This document shows positions 61,783 to 64,000 of a DNA stretch of 64,000 nucleotides, piece by piece. The translations under genes were made by a program, and so were the position numbers. The stretch is taken from assembly GCA_036245525.1 (NCBI GenBank), contig BTPG01000004.1, forward strand, positions 156,276,046 through 156,340,045, given 5' to 3'. Numbering within the stretch: position 1 is the stretch's first letter; every line of letters starts with the position of its first letter. The stretch comes from Semisulcospira habei. Taxonomy: Eukaryota > Mollusca > Gastropoda > Semisulcospiridae. Below the pieces are notes generated by a model. The model ran no database searches and was not told where the DNA came from. It saw only the letters and a program-made list of their open reading frames with translations.

Positions 61783-64000
61783 TATCTATCTATCTATCTA
61801 TATCCCGTAGTCTTGCCGACCGTTGGGGCGCCACTGATGACTTGGCAACCAGCTCCCTCCATTCCTCTCTGTTCTCTGCCATTCTCAGCGTATCGCCCAG
61901 CTTCAGTCCTGTCCACTCTGAGATATTGTCCTCCCATCTTTTCCTCTGTCTTCCTCTCCTTCATCCTCCTTGCACAGTGCCTTGCAGGATTGTTTTGGCA
62001 AGCCCTGCTGAACGCGTGACATGCCCATACCACTTCAGTTTGTGTTTTCTCACAATGGCTAATAAGTCTTCATAGGGCCCGATGGCTTGCCTGATTCTGC
62101 TTCCCACTTCCTCGTTTGTGATGTGATCTCTGTATGAGATGCCAAGCAGCCTTCGAAAACATCTCATTTCAGTGGCTTGTATCCTCCTTTCAAGGTCTGC
62201 TGTGAGGGTCCATGACTCGCAGGCATACAAGAACACTGAGATGACTAAGGAGCGCATCAGTCTGATCTTGGAGCAGAGTGTGATGTTTCTGTCCTTCCAT
62301 ATGGTCTTCAATCTTGTCAGTGCTGTTGTCTGCGCAATCCTGGACAGTATTTCTGGTTTTGATCCCTCATCTGTCACAATGGCTCCTAAGTATTTGAATT
62401 TCTTAACTGTTTCCAGTTTTTGGCCTCCAACCATGATTTCAGTGCCAATGCCACTGGCGTTATTGGTCATCAGTTTGGTCTTCTCTGCACTGATTTCCAT
62501 CCCATATGCAATGGCTGTACTATCCAGCTTTTCTACCAGCTGAGCTAGCTCCCTCTGTTCCTGCAAGGCCATCAATGTCGTCCGCAAAGTGCAAGTTCGT
62601 GATTGTTCTGCCTCCAATACTGACAGTTCCTTCATGATCTTTCAGAGCGTCCGTCATGATTCTTTCCAGGAAGATGTTGAAAAGAGTAGGTGAGAGCAGC
62701 AGCCTTGTCTGACTCCAGCTGTAGTCCTAAACCAGTTTCCTATTTTGCCGTTGAAGCAGACTGCGTTAGTGAGTGGCCTTGTTGTAAAGGTTTGCTATGA
62801 CTTTGATCAGGTTGGCATTGATGTTGTATAGCTTCATGGTGGACCAAAGGGCTGCATGCCACACCCTGTCAAACGCTTTCTTAAAATCCACAAAGACATG
62901 ATAGAGGTCCTGCTGGTTCTGGAGGTACCTCTCACATAGAACTCTCAGGTTGAAGATCTGCTCAGTTGTGCTGCGCCCTGGTCTGAAGCCTGCCTGTTCC
63001 TCATCTATGATTTCCTCTGCCTGTGGCTTCAGCCTGTTCAGTAGGATCTTTAACATGACTTTGCTTGGGTGGGATATAAGACTGATCGTGCGATAGTTCT
63101 GGCATTGATGTAAGTTGCCTTTTTTGGGGAGAGTTATTATAAGTGATTGGGTCCATGGTGTGGGCCAATCCCCTGACTGCCAGATCTTATTGCAGATTGT
63201 TAGTAAGGCGCTTATCGTGTCTTCTCCCCCTTCTTGGACTAGCTCTGCAGGGATGTTGTCTGCTCCTGCTGCCTTTCCTTTTTTTCAGCGACTTCACTGC
63301 AGCCTCTACTTCTTCTTGGAGGATGGGATAGTTGCCATTGTTGGTCACGGGTGGGTTGACAAGTATGCCTGGGTCCCCTGCAGCTCGGTGGTTGTACAAA
63401 TCTGAGCAGTACTCTGTCCATCTCTTCAGTATGTCTTGGTCTTCTGTACCCTTCACTATCTTGGATGATCGAGGAGCGTCCTTGTTTTACACTGGTCAGG
63501 TCTTTCACCAGCTGGTATGCTTTTTTGCTATTATTTTTGTTCAGATTTTCTTCTACATCTTTACACTGATCTTCAATCCACTTATTCTTTGCCTTTTTCA
63601 TGCTTTTCTTGATCTTATTCTTTGCCTTTTTCATGCTTTTCTTGATATCCTGGTTAATTTCCCTGTATTGTTTAGCTCCTTCTACCTCTGATTTCTTTTT
63701 CTTTAATTCTCGACGCTTGTCACATAGAACAAAGATGTCAGCTGTAACCCAAGGTTTCTTTGCTTGTCGGTGTTTGCCAAGGATCTCACTGGCTGTTTGG
63801 GTTACAACAGTGTTAAATGTGTCAATCAGTGTGTCCACGTCTGTGTCTTCTGCACCTAGAAGTAGCAGTGGTGCGAATTTTCCTCCTATCTTTGCCTGAA
63901 AGGCTTCCGCTACCTCTGGGTCTTTCAGCTTCTTGAGGTCAAACTTGATTCTGGTGGAACCCTGCTTGTTGACCTTCTTTAGGCGGAGTCGGAAGGTCAT
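61783..64000 (-). mobile_element. RTE-like retrotransposon, minus strand, decayed, continues beyond the window
   Basis: The 3' end is at about 61783 with an (ATAG)n tail. It is related to the copy at 26152-28144: both share PWVTADIF or PWVTDDIL near the start and similar C-termini. The left flank is the DIRS-like fragment. The other end lies outside the window. Confidence 0.85.
61961..64000 (-). pseudogene. RTE-like reverse transcriptase, frameshifted
   Basis: Frames in coding order: 64000-63239 (linker, KKPWVTADIFVLCDKRR and a duplicated KKSMKKAKNK unit), 63456-63187, 63056-62766 ([34 protein letters not shown]) and 62635-61961 (FKYLGAIVTDEGSKPE, YACESWTLTADLERRIQ, WYGHVTRSAGLAKTIL). The FADD catalytic region near 62650 falls at a frame change. 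It needs at least three shifts to read through. A 33 bp in-frame tandem duplication is at 63581-63646. Confidence 0.85.

Noticed and set aside
61270..62075. Overlapping open frames on the plus strand of 80-165 codons
   Set aside because: The sequence is GC-rich DIRS-like leader followed by the antisense of an RTE-like element; no recognisable domain.
60310..64000. Terminal exons of zfyve19 with a B-box-like zinc finger
   Set aside because: No plus-strand reading with acceptor and CxxC pattern was found; the stretch is palindromes and retroelements, so the last exons are taken to lie outside.

Overview
This is an animal nuclear genome window, most likely from a mollusc and plausibly a gastropod. 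The evidence for an animal is spliced host genes with animal homologues (mrpl49, zfyve19, anapc1). The evidence for a mollusc is indirect: the mix of DIRS-type tyrosine-recombinase retrotransposons, RTE-like, I-like and L2-like non-LTR elements, hAT-like DNA and many short TTAA-flanked palindromes. There are no operons, no CRISPR array, and no rRNA or tRNA that I can support.

Host layout. The minus strand from about 13.2 kb to the left edge carries the first two coding exons of an APC/C subunit 1 gene (anapc1). The rest of that gene is not in the window. A second minus-strand gene at 1-3230 has at least four exons and lies either inside an anapc1 intron or between displaced anapc1 parts. It encodes a coiled-coil protein followed by a block that looks derived from a DDE-type transposase. 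The minus strand at 16.7-19.9 kb carries a complete four-exon mrpl49 (mitochondrial ribosomal protein mL49, 190 aa). About 240 bp away, head to head, starts zfyve19 (ANCHR, abscission checkpoint FYVE protein). Nine exons of zfyve19 (343 aa) run from 20180 to 60309 on the plus strand and the gene leaves the window on the right. Its third intron is about 29.6 kb and is almost entirely nested transposons.

Mobile layout. A nearly complete DIRS-like element lies at 3.7-10.2 kb (minus). Inside zfyve19 intron 3 there are: a second DIRS copy (25.0-31.5 kb, minus) split by an RTE-like element (26152-28144), a hAT-like element (28468-30373) and an I-like element (31464-37694), the last itself split by another RTE-like copy (33650-35592); a decayed DIRS on the plus strand (38.2-42.8 kb) split by a 1.35 kb inverted-repeat element; I-like and L2-like fragments (43.2-48.2 kb); and a non-LTR element with an intact 1075-codon ORF plus a fused truncated second copy (48507-53118). 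Further right are an RTE-like element with an open 697-codon frame (54127-56302), two tiny RTE 3' ends, and a decayed RTE-like copy on the minus strand (61.8-64.0 kb). Target-site duplications are readable for most of these, so insertion order can be reconstructed.

Small elements. At least fifteen short palindromes (about 40-220 bp) begin and end in TTAA or a one-base variant, belong to several sequence families and often abut each other. They are the most pervasive unexplained structure in the window, together with a 755 bp TTAA element. Other points of interest are the transposase-derived coiled-coil gene, a tandem retrotransposon array that looks like a template jump, and 5' UTR blocks shared by unrelated non-LTR elements.
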